Below are positions 32,598-39,845 of a stretch of 43,232 nt of DNA, one piece after another. The notes under the pieces were generated by a model, which saw nothing but the letters and a program-made list of their open reading frames with translations, did no database searches and was not told the DNA's origin. The position numbers were made by a program, and so were the translations under genes. The stretch lies in contig JAEORO010000143.1 of NCBI GenBank assembly GCA_016840855.1, positions 1 through 43,232 on the forward strand, given 5' to 3'. The DNA comes from Candidatus Thorarchaeota archaeon (lineage in GTDB: Archaea; Asgardarchaeota; Thorarchaeia; Thorarchaeales; Thorarchaeaceae). The number at the start of each line of letters is the position of its first letter. The first letter of the stretch is position 1.

Positions 32598-33428
32598 ATG
32601 GCTCAAGATACTATTGTTGGAAATCTCACTAGCTTGGGTCTGACAAAGAATGAAGCAAAAGCATATCATTCTCTTGTTAGACTTGGGAGATCCCCCGCCA
32701 GGATAATTGCTGAAGATTCCGGAATACCCAGAAGTAAGGTGTATGAAACCCTTGAGCTTCTTGAAAAACGAGGGATAATCAAGAAGATTGCTGGAAGTGA
32801 CCCTACACTCTTTGACCCTGCACCGGTGGATGCTGCTTTGGATCATCTTGAGGAGAAAATCAAGAGTTCATCAACAAGTGCTAGAAAGTTACTGAAGGGG
32901 CTTCAGTCGTTGAGAGGGACTGAAGCAAAGGAGTTCGCTTGGGCAGTCCAAGGTATGGAACAGGTCATCATGGGTCTGCGAACAGCAATTGAAAAGGCTC
33001 AAGACTATATACACATCGCTTCAGTATCACCAACTATACTAAAACATCTCAGAGGGGCTTTTAGTACAGCAAGAAATCGAGATGTTAGAATTGAGTTAAT
33101 CACAACAACTCCAGGCTCCAAGGAGATTCCTGGGCTCGAACACTATCTCACTGTGAATATTGCCATGCCTAGTAAAGATCTACTAATGGAGAGTTTCAAA
33201 GAGGTCTTCCAAGCACCTCAATTATCTGAAGAGGAGTGGGAGCCTACACGAATGCTGATTATGAACATCGATGGACGAGAGAGCATAGGAGTCTTTCTAC
33301 CCGGAGATGACTCCACACAACCATGGGCATTACACATCCGAAGTCGACTTGTGGTGTTGATTCAATGGCAAGTTGTGAAGACCGTCATTTCAAGTGTAGA
33401 GGCAATAATCCAGAAAGAAAGATTATAG
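32598..33428 (+). CDS. TrmB-family transcriptional regulator
   Basis: A 276-residue protein. The N-terminus is the TrmB winged helix (LTSLGLTKNEAKAYHSLVRL, then IIAEDSGIPRSKVYETLELL and EKRGIIKK). The C-terminal two-thirds resembles the effector-sensing domain seen in TrmB relatives (AQDYIHIASVSPTILKHL, ISSVEAIIQKERL). TrmB proteins repress or activate sugar and metabolic genes in response to small ligands. The ATG is preceded by a TATA box and a palindrome likely to be its own operator. The ligand cannot be deduced from sequence. Confidence 0.9.
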   Translation: MAQDTIVGNLTSLGLTKNEAKAYHSLVRLGRSPARIIAEDSGIPRSKVYETLELLEKRGIIKKIAGSDPTLFDPAPVDAALDHLEEKIKSSSTSARKLLKGLQSLRGTEAKEFAWAVQGMEQVIMGLRTAIEKAQDYIHIASVSPTILKHLRGAFSTARNRDVRIELITTTPGSKEIPGLEHYLTVNIAMPSKDLLMESFKEVFQAPQLSEEEWEPTRMLIMNIDGRESIGVFLPGDDSTQPWALHIRSRLVVLIQWQVVKTVISSVEAIIQKERL

Positions 33429-33512
33429 GTCAACATATCCTACGACTTTAATATTTTAATTCGATTGGTATTTTAATCAACAACAGGCTTTATTGATAGG
33501 AGTAGCATAAAT

Positions 33513-34322
33513 GTGAATGAACCTCATCTCGTAGCCCTACGATGTCCAAAATGTGGAAAAAGACTGAGTCTTGCAAATAGTTTTTCTGCAACGAGAGAAA
33601 TAGAAACAGGAGAGATTGTGTGTGAGAAAGGGCATATGTGGCCCATAATAGATAGCATTCCATCTCTTGTGTATCCCAGCATAACTAATGACGACGCGAA
33701 GTGGATTGCAGAGTACGATGAGATGGCAGATAATTATGATGATCTTGTAAAGCAATATGATGAATGGCTCGGCATCGACATGATGAAAGAACGTGAGAAT
33801 ATCTCGCAATTCATACCAATTGAGGGTCCAGTAAGAATCATTGATGTAAGTATAGGGACGGGATCTAACTTCATTGCATTGTATAATCAATTCAGGAACG
33901 AGATTGGTAGGTTCAACCTTCATGGGATGGATCTGTCGACCAAGATGTTGAGAGTTTCCAAAACTAAGTTTTTTGAAACCAAGTTATCAGTCAATCTAAC
34001 ACATGGAAGTGTGTATAATCTTCCATACCAGACATCGTTCTTCGACATCGTTATACACTCAGGAGGCATCAACACATTTTCAGACATACAAAAATCACTG
34101 AATGAGATGTTGAGGATTACCAAGTCGGGAGGTCTCATCATTGTGATTGATGAAGGTTTATCTCCAAAGAAGAGGATGAGCGAAGAGGGAAAGGCAATCA
34201 TGAAAGCTAATACTCTCTTTTCAGCTACACCGCCTTTACAAAATATCCCAGACCAAGCAAGGGATGTCGAAGTCACATATGTAATGAATGAAACATTCTA
34301 CCAGGTTGTCTTCAGGAAATAG
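33513..34322 (+). CDS. SAM-dependent methyltransferase with N-terminal zinc ribbon
   Basis: A 269-residue protein. Residues 1-50 hold a zinc-binding knuckle (RCPKCGKRLSLANS and VCEKGHMW), as in RlmA-like and some ubiquinone/menaquinone-type methyltransferases. The Rossmann domain follows: motif I as IRIIDVSIGTGSNF (usually E/DxGxGxG), motif II region LHGMDLSTKMLRVSK, and motif IV/post-I region FDIVIHSGGINTFSDI. The C-terminus is short. The GTG start has AGGAG about 10 nt upstream. The substrate is unknown. Confidence 0.88.
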   Translation: MNEPHLVALRCPKCGKRLSLANSFSATREIETGEIVCEKGHMWPIIDSIPSLVYPSITNDDAKWIAEYDEMADNYDDLVKQYDEWLGIDMMKERENISQFIPIEGPVRIIDVSIGTGSNFIALYNQFRNEIGRFNLHGMDLSTKMLRVSKTKFFETKLSVNLTHGSVYNLPYQTSFFDIVIHSGGINTFSDIQKSLNEMLRITKSGGLIIVIDEGLSPKKRMSEEGKAIMKANTLFSATPPLQNIPDQARDVEVTYVMNETFYQVVFRK

Positions 34323-34503
34323 TAGCTAGTCATTAGAATAATGACATAGTCGCAGCCTAATTCTTCTCTGTCAGTTCTTTGTCCGAATATCGAATCTGTA
34401 GCTAAAGTTGGTGTGCCAAATCATCAGCTTAAATCGATTCTGGTTATGATGTTGTAGGAGAGGGGGTCTATTTTGAAAAATAGCTATAGAAAAAGTGAAG
34501 CAC
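34323..34503. other. Intergenic region, possible short plus-strand transcript
   Basis: A promoter-like CTTAAATC near 34429 and AGGAG at 34456-34460 precede a plus-strand frame (TTG 34473 to TGA 34625, 50 codons) running antisense to the micro-ORFs. Its protein looks unlike a real one, so only the transcript possibility is noted. Nothing else is recognisable here. Confidence 0.3.
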
Positions 34504-34620
34504 TCAAGTGGCTTCCCACAAGAGTACTTCCTTCACAGTTATATTGCGTTTCTTTGAGGCACTCATTGAATGGCTCTCTTCAGACAGATTTGAGCCGTTT
34601 GTTACTTTGGAATTTGTCAT
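34504..34620 (-). CDS. Micro-ORF 3 of the minus-strand series (38 codons)
   Basis: Reads MTNSKVTNGSNLSEESHSMS and ends KEVLLWEAT. It starts 6 nt after the stop of micro-ORF 2 and in the same reading frame, with AGGTAGAT overlapping that stop as a weak ribosome site. It is Ser/Asn-rich and less protein-like than the other two. It may be the third cistron of a micro-operon or simply a decayed tail of one gene. Confidence 0.3.
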   Translation of the reverse strand: MTNSKVTNGSNLSEESHSMSASKKRNITVKEVLLWEAT

Positions 34621-34626
34621 TGTGAT

Positions 34627-34716
34627 CTACCTGAATGTGTAAGCGTGTGTAATGGCGTCAGTTGAAATCTGTCGTTTGTGTTCATACTTTCGCTTGATTG
34701 TTTTATCTAACTCCAT
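34627..34716 (-). CDS. Micro-ORF 2 of the minus-strand series (29 codons)
   Basis: A very basic peptide MELDKTIKRKYEHKRQ followed by STDAITHAYTFR. The ATG at 34716 has a near-perfect ribosome site AGGAGGT (34725-34731) 8 nt upstream; this site is formed by the last codons and stop of micro-ORF 1 (AGG AGG TAA). It shares the TDAI-xxAYxxR ending with micro-ORF 1. In frame with both neighbours. Unknown function; a pseudogene fragment is the alternative. Confidence 0.4.
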   Translation of the reverse strand: MELDKTIKRKYEHKRQISTDAITHAYTFR

Positions 34717-34722
34717 GATACT

Positions 34723-34830
34723 TTACCTCCTGTATACGTATGCGTACCCAATTGCATCAGTTGTGTAAACCTTTGCAATCTTGTTATTCAATTTCTCAGA
34801 ATTGTTCCAGGCAAGGTTCATGCGATACAT
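34723..34830 (-). CDS. Micro-ORF 1 of the minus-strand series (35 codons)
   Basis: Reads MYRMNLAWNNSEKLNN, then KIAKVYTTDAIGYAYVYRR. It follows a strong TATA box (CTTATATA, 34863-34870) at a spacing that leaves about a 10-nt leader. Its stop region doubles as the ribosome site of micro-ORF 2. No homologue known to me. All three micro-ORFs sit in one frame, so the set is either a coupled peptide operon or one gene broken by in-frame TAA and TAG codons. Confidence 0.45.
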   Translation of the reverse strand: MYRMNLAWNNSEKLNNKIAKVYTTDAIGYAYVYRR

Positions 34831-34849
34831 TTTTTATCACTAGAGTATA

Positions 34850-34875
34850 CAAACCATAATTGTATATAAGGTTTG
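34850..34875 (-). promoter_or_regulatory. Strong TATA box inside an inverted repeat (CAAACC/GGTTTG)
   Basis: On the minus strand the box reads CCTTATATACA (core 34863-34869). It is flanked symmetrically by CAAACC (34850-34855) and GGTTTG (34870-34875), an exact 6-bp inverted repeat with a 14-base spacer, the layout of a dimeric regulator covering the promoter. The nearest candidate regulator is the winged-helix gene at 35062. Confidence 0.5.
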
Positions 34876-35061
34876 CTGAACCAACTATTTCGTATTTTTG
34901 AGTTGATTATATGTACTAATTCTAAATATATAGATTAAAAAATCAGTATTTGCAAACTTTTTATTCTTGAATAGTTTACCATCACCAGCAAATTTAAATA
35001 ATTAGTTTGTCTTAGAGAACATAAGTTTGAAGTGTTTTGTAACGCTTCTAGCGGGTTTTGA
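34876..35061. other. AT-rich promoter region of the winged-helix gene
   Basis: A very A/T-rich stretch. TTTAAATA at 34993-35000 is the best TATA box; transcription near 35022 would leave a 40-nt leader before the TTG at 35062. The minus-strand frame 34935-35156 crosses this promoter and is not accepted. Confidence 0.5.
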
Positions 35062-35910
35062 TTGGCGAAATCTGCAAAAAGAGCACGGGCGATTCCAAGA
35101 CAATTCAATCGCTTGATGAATCGACGGGACAAAAAAGCATTGGTGAACATAAACATGGGCGACGACTATGTAACAACAAATATTACAGATAGCCTTGAAG
35201 GAATTGTCTTAACAAAAGAAGGGAAAGACCCCCAGAAAGAACTTGTTTTTGTAACAAATGAGGAAGTGGCTGAAGTTCTTGATGAACCAGTCCGTTATAA
35301 CATTCTGCAGACCTTAAGGAAAGGTGTTGAAGATACTCTAACTACTAGAACAGTGGACAAGGAAACTGGTGATACAATAATTCGACAAAAAGTTGTCCGA
35401 CGGGATGTATTATCCGTTGTAGAGATTGTGAAGCAGTCACCGGAGTGCTGCATTCAGGGTGAAGAGATAACCAAAAATCAGGTCTACCATCATTTACCAA
35501 AGTTAATTGAGTATGGGTATGTCATCAAGTATGGCACAGTCACTAAAGGTAAGCGTAGCACCGATTACTACCGCAGAACAGCAAAAGGATTCATGTTGAC
35601 AACTGGTGCGTGGGGAATCGAAGAGAAACGAATTAGAGAAAAGCTCGAAGGCTTCACTGACAAGATGCTTGAAACTTTCAATCTAGAGATCTCTAAAGAA
35701 CAACGTGAAGAATTGATAGAGCTGAGTGTTAAAAGAGCGAAGATGCAACATGCGTGGAGAACAAAGATTGCGAATATGGTTAATCTCGACATTGCTACAA
35801 AGGAAACCTTGGCAATGTATGAGATGTTGCTAGATTACTATTCTGTTGGTTCAAAAGAGTATATGGACATCATCAATCGAATTAGGGAAATTCTCTTTCC
35901 AAATGATTAG
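35062..35910 (+). CDS. Winged-helix (ArsR-like) DNA-binding regulator
   Basis: A 282-residue protein. The N-terminal 60 residues begin MAKSAKRARAIPRQFNRLMN and are basic. Residues 70-175 hold a winged helix: FVTNEEVAEVLDEPVRYNIL (first helix of an ArsR-like domain), KNQVYHHLPKLIEYGYVIKY (recognition helix) and KGKRSTDYYRRTAKGFMLTT (wing). The C-terminal 100 residues are helical and may form a dimer. The start is TTG. The likely target is its own or the adjacent divergent promoter (34850-34875); that is inference. Effector unknown. Confidence 0.85.
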   Translation: MAKSAKRARAIPRQFNRLMNRRDKKALVNINMGDDYVTTNITDSLEGIVLTKEGKDPQKELVFVTNEEVAEVLDEPVRYNILQTLRKGVEDTLTTRTVDKETGDTIIRQKVVRRDVLSVVEIVKQSPECCIQGEEITKNQVYHHLPKLIEYGYVIKYGTVTKGKRSTDYYRRTAKGFMLTTGAWGIEEKRIREKLEGFTDKMLETFNLEISKEQREELIELSVKRAKMQHAWRTKIANMVNLDIATKETLAMYEMLLDYYSVGSKEYMDIINRIREILFPND

Positions 35911-35940
35911 AGTTGGACCATATAAAAAACTCAAGACACG

Positions 35941-36384
35941 TTATATTTTGCCTTTCAATTTTATAGCTGTCTTTCTTACATCAAGTATTGTGAGTTCAGG
36001 AACAGACGAAGGAGCCGCAAAAGCAATAGCCCAAGTGTTCTTCTCAATTCGGACAAGAAGGATGTGGCCTTTGTTTTCTTCAGCAGTGGCTATGTATGAG
36101 TCTTTGGAAGATGTGACTCGTTTGTATGTTACCCCTCCTGCGGAGATCTTTGGCGAGTCTTTTTCTAGATTCTTCATGATTCCATCGATGTCTTCAACTA
36201 GACTCCAGTTATCAGTCTGCCAAATAATTACTCCATCTCTAGCGACTCCAAAAGCATGGATTTTTGGATTATTAGCAAAGAGTAGATTCCATTCGTTACC
36301 AATCACTAATGCCAAAACAGGACCACCGTATATGTATTGATTTGTAAGAGAGGAGAACCATGTTGAAGTTTTCCTCAGATACAT
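35941..36384 (-). CDS. Profilin-like small domain protein (second of a tandem pair)
   Basis: A 147-residue protein. It has GGPVLALVIGNEWNLLFAN, then VIIWQTDNWSLVEDIDGIMK, then a beta-rich part with GGVTYKRVTSSKDSYIATAE, GHILLVRIEKNTWAIAFAA and the helix DVRKTAIKLKGKI. The order of a first helix, DG-IxWQTxNW strand, central helix, GGVxY strand pair and final helix fits Asgard profilins, which regulate actin-like proteins. A roadblock/LC7 domain is the main alternative, because both are small five-stranded alpha/beta folds. The gene starts 16 nt after its paralogue ends. Confidence 0.6.
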   Translation of the reverse strand: MYLRKTSTWFSSLTNQYIYGGPVLALVIGNEWNLLFANNPKIHAFGVARDGVIIWQTDNWSLVEDIDGIMKNLEKDSPKISAGGVTYKRVTSSKDSYIATAEENKGHILLVRIEKNTWAIAFAAPSSVPELTILDVRKTAIKLKGKI

Positions 36385-36400
36385 CTTAGCCTAAAGAATG

Positions 36401-36787
36401 TCAGATCTTTCCTCTGAGGGTCTTTGCAGCACGATCAACATCTACATAAACACCATCTGGCTGAGCTTGAGCATCTGCCCATGCTACGACCCATCTATCA
36501 CTTGTCGCATCGACTTTTGTTAATATCAGGATGCCGTTTCCTTGGACATTCCGGGCAACGAGACTCTCAGGAGTTGAGCGCATTGTTGAATACTTCACTT
36601 GGTTTTGAACAACACTAGCTGCTCGTGATTTCACTGCCGAAATTAGGTTTTTCGCATCACCTGTCAAGTCCCAATTATTGCTCTGCCAAAGAACTTGTCC
36701 AGACTCCGATATCACCCCAAAGGCTTGGACCATATTTCCTGAACTGCTGTATGCTTGCGTATATGCATCCATTACTGGATCGCTCAT
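36401..36787 (-). CDS. Profilin-like small domain protein (first of a tandem pair)
   Basis: A 128-residue protein beginning MSDPVMDAYTQAYSSS, followed by QAFGVISESGQVLWQSNNWD, then a helix (DAKNLISAVKSRAA), QVKYSTMRSTPESLVARNVQ, GNGILILTKVDATSDRWVV and the last helix VYVDVDRAAKTLRGKI. The layout and length fit profilin. It shares the WQSNNWDL/WQTDNWSL stretch and the LRGKI/LKGKI end with the downstream gene, so they are paralogues. A GGGGTGA ribosome site is 6 nt upstream and a TATA box about 30 nt upstream. No actin gene is in the window. Roadblock/LC7 is the alternative reading. Confidence 0.65.
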   Translation of the reverse strand: MSDPVMDAYTQAYSSSGNMVQAFGVISESGQVLWQSNNWDLTGDAKNLISAVKSRAASVVQNQVKYSTMRSTPESLVARNVQGNGILILTKVDATSDRWVVAWADAQAQPDGVYVDVDRAAKTLRGKI

Positions 36788-36798
36788 CGTAATTCACC

Positions 36799-36822
36799 CC
36801 GTAAATCTACGGCTTATAGAAA
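36799..36822 (-). promoter_or_regulatory. TATA box and small palindrome before the profilin-like pair
   Basis: TTTCTATAAG on the minus strand (36813-36822) is the TATA box. Between it and the ribosome site sits the perfect inverted repeat CCGTA-AATC-TACGG (36799-36812), at about the expected transcription start, a plausible operator. Confidence 0.45.
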
Positions 36823-36913
36823 GTCGAAGTAGCCACTCCAAATAAACAAATCCTTGACAGCCTTTATGATGGATATTAAACAGACTCATATGCTAACATG
36901 CGTTTCTGACTGC

Positions 36914-37213
36914 ATGGTTGAAGCGATTTGGGAAACTGAGAAAGGAACCTTCCTAAGAGTTAGTGTTCATCCCAATTCAAAGGAAAAAAGATTCGTTTCT
37001 GAGATTACATCAGAAACCATTCACATTAACTTAAGATCCCAGGCAAGAGGCGGCAAGGCTAATTCTGAGTTGCTAAAGGAGTTAGCAAAATCTCTTCATA
37101 TATCAACTGCTGATATTAGTCTGATTACAGGTCATAAATCGCGGGAGAAGATATTAATGATTTCTGGAATTAGCGCAAGTTATTTGATGGATTGCTTGCT
37201 CAAAATGACCTAG
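36914..37213 (+). CDS. DUF167 / UPF0235 family protein
   Basis: A 99-residue protein beginning MVEAIWETEKGTFLRVSVHP. The family pattern is visible: RVSVHPNSK, then LRSQARGGKANSELLKELAK with the GGKAN helix start, then ISLITGHKSREKILMISG. Members are small alpha/beta proteins of uncertain function found widely in bacteria, archaea and eukaryotes. I choose ATG 36914 because it matches the family start and lies about 40 nt behind a GATATTAAAC promoter element; the frame is open to 36854. It diverges from the profilin-like pair. Confidence 0.88.
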   Translation: MVEAIWETEKGTFLRVSVHPNSKEKRFVSEITSETIHINLRSQARGGKANSELLKELAKSLHISTADISLITGHKSREKILMISGISASYLMDCLLKMT

Positions 37214-37271
37214 ACAGTTAAATACCGGGACAAGCAGGGGACTGCCTTCGTAGAATGTTGCAAGCAGAGAT

Positions 37272-39845
37272 TTGAAAAAGCTGGAGAAACCCCTCGTGAT
37301 AAAACTAGACCGGACTACATTTCTAGGAGCCACATACATAGTTGGCATTGGTCTAGCAATTCTAGCAATAGTTTCAGGTCGTGTAACACACCCCGATGTC
37401 ATCATAGCATTCGTGGCCGAGGTTGCACTTTTTTACATCTCGGTATTCAAACCTCCACTTGATAGGAATGAACTTACTATATTGACCATTCTAGGAGCAA
37501 TATATTTTCCATTAAGTCTAGCATTAGGCATCTTTTCAGACATGGTCATTGTGGTCATTGGTGGGGTTGCAATCTATATTGTTATGACAGTGAGGTTCAG
37601 TCCAGACCCAACAAAGGCATTGCTTGGAGGCATGTACTCCGTAGGTATTTTCTACATTCTTTTTGTGCTTGTACGAAACAGACCGCTTGATCCAGGCATA
37701 TTCATGGCGCTGGTCACTGAAATCGTACTACTTTACATGGTGATAGCAAATTCACCACCAGATAAGAAAGACCTTGTTGCGATTTGTTTATGGATTCTGA
37801 TATATCTCTACCTTAGTCTACTCTTTGCATTCTTCTCAGAGATTGTCATGATGGCTGTTGGAGGTCTTGCGCTCTATGGAGTAGTGAGAGCAGAACCGAA
37901 GTTTCCTCTCACTAAGCGTGCACTTGGAACTGGACTCATCGTGGGCGTAATCATGACATTCATGGGAATCTATCTCGCCCTTAAGATTGGAGTTGTATTT
38001 CTTGTTGGAGCAGAAATGCTTGGAGCTATTTTCCTTACCATGCATGGGTTGTACACAAGAGAAGAGAACGCCATTGTGGTAACGATTGCAAATACATCTT
38101 CAATGGTAGCGATAGGAGTGTTGCTTACATATCCAGCAATTGCAATCTTCGATACAGGAAATCCTCTGTTTAATGCAGACCTTGCATTCTATAATCCATA
38201 TGTAACTGTTTTTTTCATTATGCTTACGACTGGGATTAGCGCGGTCTTTGGAATTATCCTCTTGGCTCCATTTAGGGAGCGTTTCGAAAAGGATCCATGG
38301 CCTCAAGTTCAACCTCAAGCAGAGTGCATCAACTCTATCGGAGGTGATGCTGAAGCTCGAAAAGCAGTCGGAGTAGGACTTGCAGCCTCTGGAGCATGGG
38401 TAGGCACGACGAAAGTCATAGAGAGAGTAACTGGAAGAACAATAAGCACAATACCAAACGCGCTAGCACCTGTTATTCCTGCGGTAGCAGCCATTCCCGA
38501 TTGGATTGGGATAAGCAATTCCCCCATGATTGCAGGAATTGGTTTCTTCGTGGGGTGGAAACGGGCTATAATAATGGCAATGGGAAGTGTTCTATCTATT
38601 TTAATCTGGATATTCATCGAAGGTGGAAATGGATCCATCGTCTACAGTACTCACCTGAAGAGACCTGAGATTCTGTATGTCGCACTAGGTGTCTTTGTCA
38701 CTGTAATCCTTGGAGATGTACTTGGCAGAAAGAAAGAAAGAAACTTGACTCCTGAAGAGGTTGAAGAAAGGACAAAGAAAAAACGTCATGATGATGCTTT
38801 AGTCATAGTAGAACATCCTCATAGAGCTGAAGAATTACCAAGGGTCTTGCGAGTAAAAGAGGAATTGTTCTCTGTTGAAACCCTAAAGGAAGAGATTCGA
38901 GAAATCATTAATGACCCAAGAGGATATTTGAAATCAAGAAGAGGGCAGATTCCTCCATGGATTGCGGCAGTGTCATTAGGACTATTCATGGTTGTAGGCA
39001 TTCTTGTGTTTTCGATTGCTAAGCCCTTCATGCAGAGTGATATAGCACCTCTCGAGATTCACTGGCTGTTATTCATATTTGGAACACCTTTGGCACTTGT
39101 ATCTGCGTATTTCACCGCTCGAGCAATAAGCGAAACTGGGATGCTTGCAGGTTATATCTCCGATATCATTGCCATCCCAGCAATAGTCCTCTTTAAGGTC
39201 ACATTTTCAGCCATTACTACATTCATTGGGATGTTAGGTGCGATTCAGGATGCAGCAATAGCGTTTCTTCTTCATGTAAAACTTGGAAAACTTACGGGCG
39301 TTCGTGCAAGAGATATTGTGAAAGGAGTATTTATTGGGTGTGCGCTGGGAACGACTGTTGGGTCATTAATAACATTTGAAATCTTTAGCACCTATGGATT
39401 TGGAGGTACAGATTTTCCAAGTCCAGCAGCCCAACTCTTTGGGTTTCTTGTGCTAAGTCTAGAAGGCATCGGTAGGTTTCAGCTCCCTGGAATAGACAAG
39501 TTTCCAGGTGTTCATCCATTTCTCGCATTACTATATCTCCTCGCCTGGGCACTGGGTGGATTTCTTGCAGGTCGGGAGCTACACAAACGAGAACTAAGCC
39601 CTATCAGTCTTGTAGTTGGAATTCTCGTCCCTCCAGCTACCACAGTCGCAATCCTGTTAGGTGGTTATATTAGCTACAGAGTAAAGCACAAGGAAGAACC
39701 TGTTAGACTCGCGGATTTGCCGCAACAGATTGAAGTTTGTGAGTCAGGAGGTAACAATGTAAATAGAATTCTTAGTGGGGTTGTAGCTGGTGAAGCTGTC
39801 GTGACTGTGATCTGGGTCCTTCTAAGTGTCTTTATTTTCATCTAA
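37272..39845 (+). CDS. OPT-family transporter with N-terminal membrane extension
   Basis: An 857-residue protein with many helices. The OPT (oligopeptide/siderophore transporter) core begins around residue 215 with LTKRALGTGLIVGVIMTFMG and continues with IANTSSMVAIGVLL, the SNSPMIAGIGFFVGWKRAI segment and ATTVAILLGGYISY near the end. The first 210 residues form about six extra helices in two similar halves (each with a DP or PPL-D turn, such as FKPPLDRNELT and NSPPDKKDLV), which is not usual for OPT proteins. A charged cytoplasmic loop sits in the middle (EEVEERTKKKRHDDALVIVE). Substrates may be peptides or metal chelates. It starts at TTG and converges with the DHH gene, overlapping by 4 nt. 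Confidence 0.85.
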   Translation: MKKLEKPLVIKLDRTTFLGATYIVGIGLAILAIVSGRVTHPDVIIAFVAEVALFYISVFKPPLDRNELTILTILGAIYFPLSLALGIFSDMVIVVIGGVAIYIVMTVRFSPDPTKALLGGMYSVGIFYILFVLVRNRPLDPGIFMALVTEIVLLYMVIANSPPDKKDLVAICLWILIYLYLSLLFAFFSEIVMMAVGGLALYGVVRAEPKFPLTKRALGTGLIVGVIMTFMGIYLALKIGVVFLVGAEMLGAIFLTMHGLYTREENAIVVTIANTSSMVAIGVLLTYPAIAIFDTGNPLFNADLAFYNPYVTVFFIMLTTGISAVFGIILLAPFRERFEKDPWPQVQPQAECINSIGGDAEARKAVGVGLAASGAWVGTTKVIERVTGRTISTIPNALAPVIPAVAAIPDWIGISNSPMIAGIGFFVGWKRAIIMAMGSVLSILIWIFIEGGNGSIVYSTHLKRPEILYVALGVFVTVILGDVLGRKKERNLTPEEVEERTKKKRHDDALVIVEHPHRAEELPRVLRVKEELFSVETLKEEIREIINDPRGYLKSRRGQIPPWIAAVSLGLFMVVGILVFSIAKPFMQSDIAPLEIHWLLFIFGTPLALVSAYFTARAISETGMLAGYISDIIAIPAIVLFKVTFSAITTFIGMLGAIQDAAIAFLLHVKLGKLTGVRARDIVKGVFIGCALGTTVGSLITFEIFSTYGFGGTDFPSPAAQLFGFLVLSLEGIGRFQLPGIDKFPGVHPFLALLYLLAWALGGFLAGRELHKRELSPISLVVGILVPPATTVAILLGGYISYRVKHKEEPVRLADLPQQIEVCESGGNNVNRILSGVVAGEAVVTVIWVLLSVFIFI

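Noticed and set aside
34473..34625. Plus-strand frame of 50 codons opposite micro-ORF 3, with AGGAG and a TATA-like element upstream
   Set aside because: Peptide composition (Leu/Ser-rich, scattered Cys and Trp) looks non-coding, the ribosome site is 12 nt away and the start is TTG. Kept only as a note in the intergenic entry.
35846..36340. 164-codon plus-strand frame overlapping the winged-helix gene end and the profilin-like gene
   Set aside because: It is the complement of the second profilin-like gene, which has the better protein signature and a paralogue next door.
38725..38750. GAAA-type short repeat (AGAAAGAAAGAAAGAAAC)
   Set aside because: Lies within the OPT coding sequence and encodes the KKERN loop; only about four copies.
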